From: Candidatus Nitrosomarinus catalina
Lineage (GTDB): Archaea; Thermoproteota; Nitrososphaeria; Nitrososphaerales; Nitrosopumilaceae
Assembly: GCF_002156965.1 (NCBI RefSeq)
Contig: NZ_CP021324.1
Location: 62,001 to 126,000, forward strand
Reading direction: 5' to 3'
Length of the DNA: 64,000 nt
Positions 63,808-64,000 of this stretch are shown here, one piece after another. Both the position numbers and the translations under genes were made by a program. The first letter of the stretch is position 1. The number at the start of each line of letters is the position of its first letter. A model generated the notes under the pieces. The model was not told the DNA's origin, did no database searches, and saw nothing but the letters and a program-made list of their open reading frames with translations.

Positions 63808-64000
63808 TTATTTGGAATTTTGTTTTATTATCCACATGTTTTTCTTTTTAATGGCATTCTTTTTCTCATCTTCAGACATTAATTCTTCAATTAATTTTTC
63901 TCCTTTACGCAATCCTATGATTTTGTGTTTTTTAGAAACCTTTGATGCTAATTCCTCAATTTTAAATAATTTCATTTTTGGTACAAACACTTCACCTTGA
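63808..64000 (-). CDS. UDP-N-acetylglucosamine 4,6-dehydratase PseB-like (C-terminal end, partial)
   Basis: The frame is open to the right edge of the window. The visible tail reads GEVFVPKMKLFKIEELA, then KHKIIGLRKGEKLIEELMS, which are the conserved C-terminal parts of PseB/CapD-type SDR dehydratases (compare the EIFVPK and GxRPGEK patterns in the family). This enzyme begins pseudaminic acid synthesis and several amino-deoxy-sugar routes. Only about 64 residues are visible, so the subtype is uncertain. Confidence 0.75.
   Translation of the reverse strand, partial: QGEVFVPKMKLFKIEELASKVSKKHKIIGLRKGEKLIEELMSEDEKKNAIKKKNMWIIKQNSK

Overview
The window is AT-rich archaeal DNA whose gene content and protein sequences fit an ammonia-oxidising Nitrososphaerota (Thaumarchaeota) of the Nitrosopumilus type. 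The evidence is archaeal translation genes (aIF2 alpha and gamma, Nop10, Pelota, GatDE, LSm, uL2), an archaeal SRP RNA, a bacterial-type GrpE-DnaK-DnaJ set, a Tes-family radical SAM protein expected in a maker of tetraether lipids, a cobalamin pathway, and very short or absent 5' leaders with TATA boxes about 25 bases before many start codons. The species call is inferred from these features, not from a search.

Layout. Bases 1-3042 hold translation factors and the corrinoid adenosyltransferase. Bases 3128-9796 hold cobalamin genes (cbiA; then cbiD-cbiG-cbiX-cbiC on the minus strand) with an Fe-S photolyase between them. Bases 9875-19381 are mixed housekeeping: MetK, LSm, a RecA-like ATPase, RPA, an ABC-2 exporter, two divergent sugar-nucleotide-dehydrogenase relatives, DUF354 and tRNA-Gln(TTG). 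Bases 19417-23010 are grpE-dnaK-dnaJ, with a collagen-like repeat tail on DnaK. Bases 23019-30829 hold a HAD phosphatase, a new small zinc protein, tRNA-Leu(CAG), gatE, gatD, Cdc48, uL2 and acylphosphatase. Bases 30852-37222 hold the SRP RNA, TtuA/NcsA, a site-2 protease, CutA, Pelota, a C/D box guide RNA, YjbQ, a second small zinc protein, and DtxR- and TrmB-type regulators. Across a strong dyad symmetry from TrmB lies the Tes-family gene (37339-39003), followed by the oligosaccharyltransferase AglB (39054-41222).

Bases 41300-64000 are a surface-glycan island cut at the right edge. It contains GT-B glycosyltransferases, WecB and WecC (UDP-ManNAcA), GalU and Ugd (UDP-GlcA), a Wzx-type flippase, a FemAB-like aminoacyltransferase, an amidotransferase without a glutaminase domain, an SGNH plus MBOAT pair (probably glycan O-acylation), an SpsF-type nucleotidyltransferase and the end of a PseB-like dehydratase. 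The island carries signs of turnover: an internally deleted wecB remnant (51402-51566), divergent genes with overlapping 5' ends, and a degraded inverted copy of the spsF start. AglB just outside the island could be the enzyme that transfers such glycans to protein.

The observations most worth following are a C/D RNA whose D guide fits C34 of tRNA-Leu(CAA), the 39-base dyad at the trmB/tes divergence, the DnaK repeat tail, the SGNH-MBOAT pair, a CbiX with one degenerate half, and the wecB deletion fossil. No CRISPR array, insertion sequence or prophage was seen.
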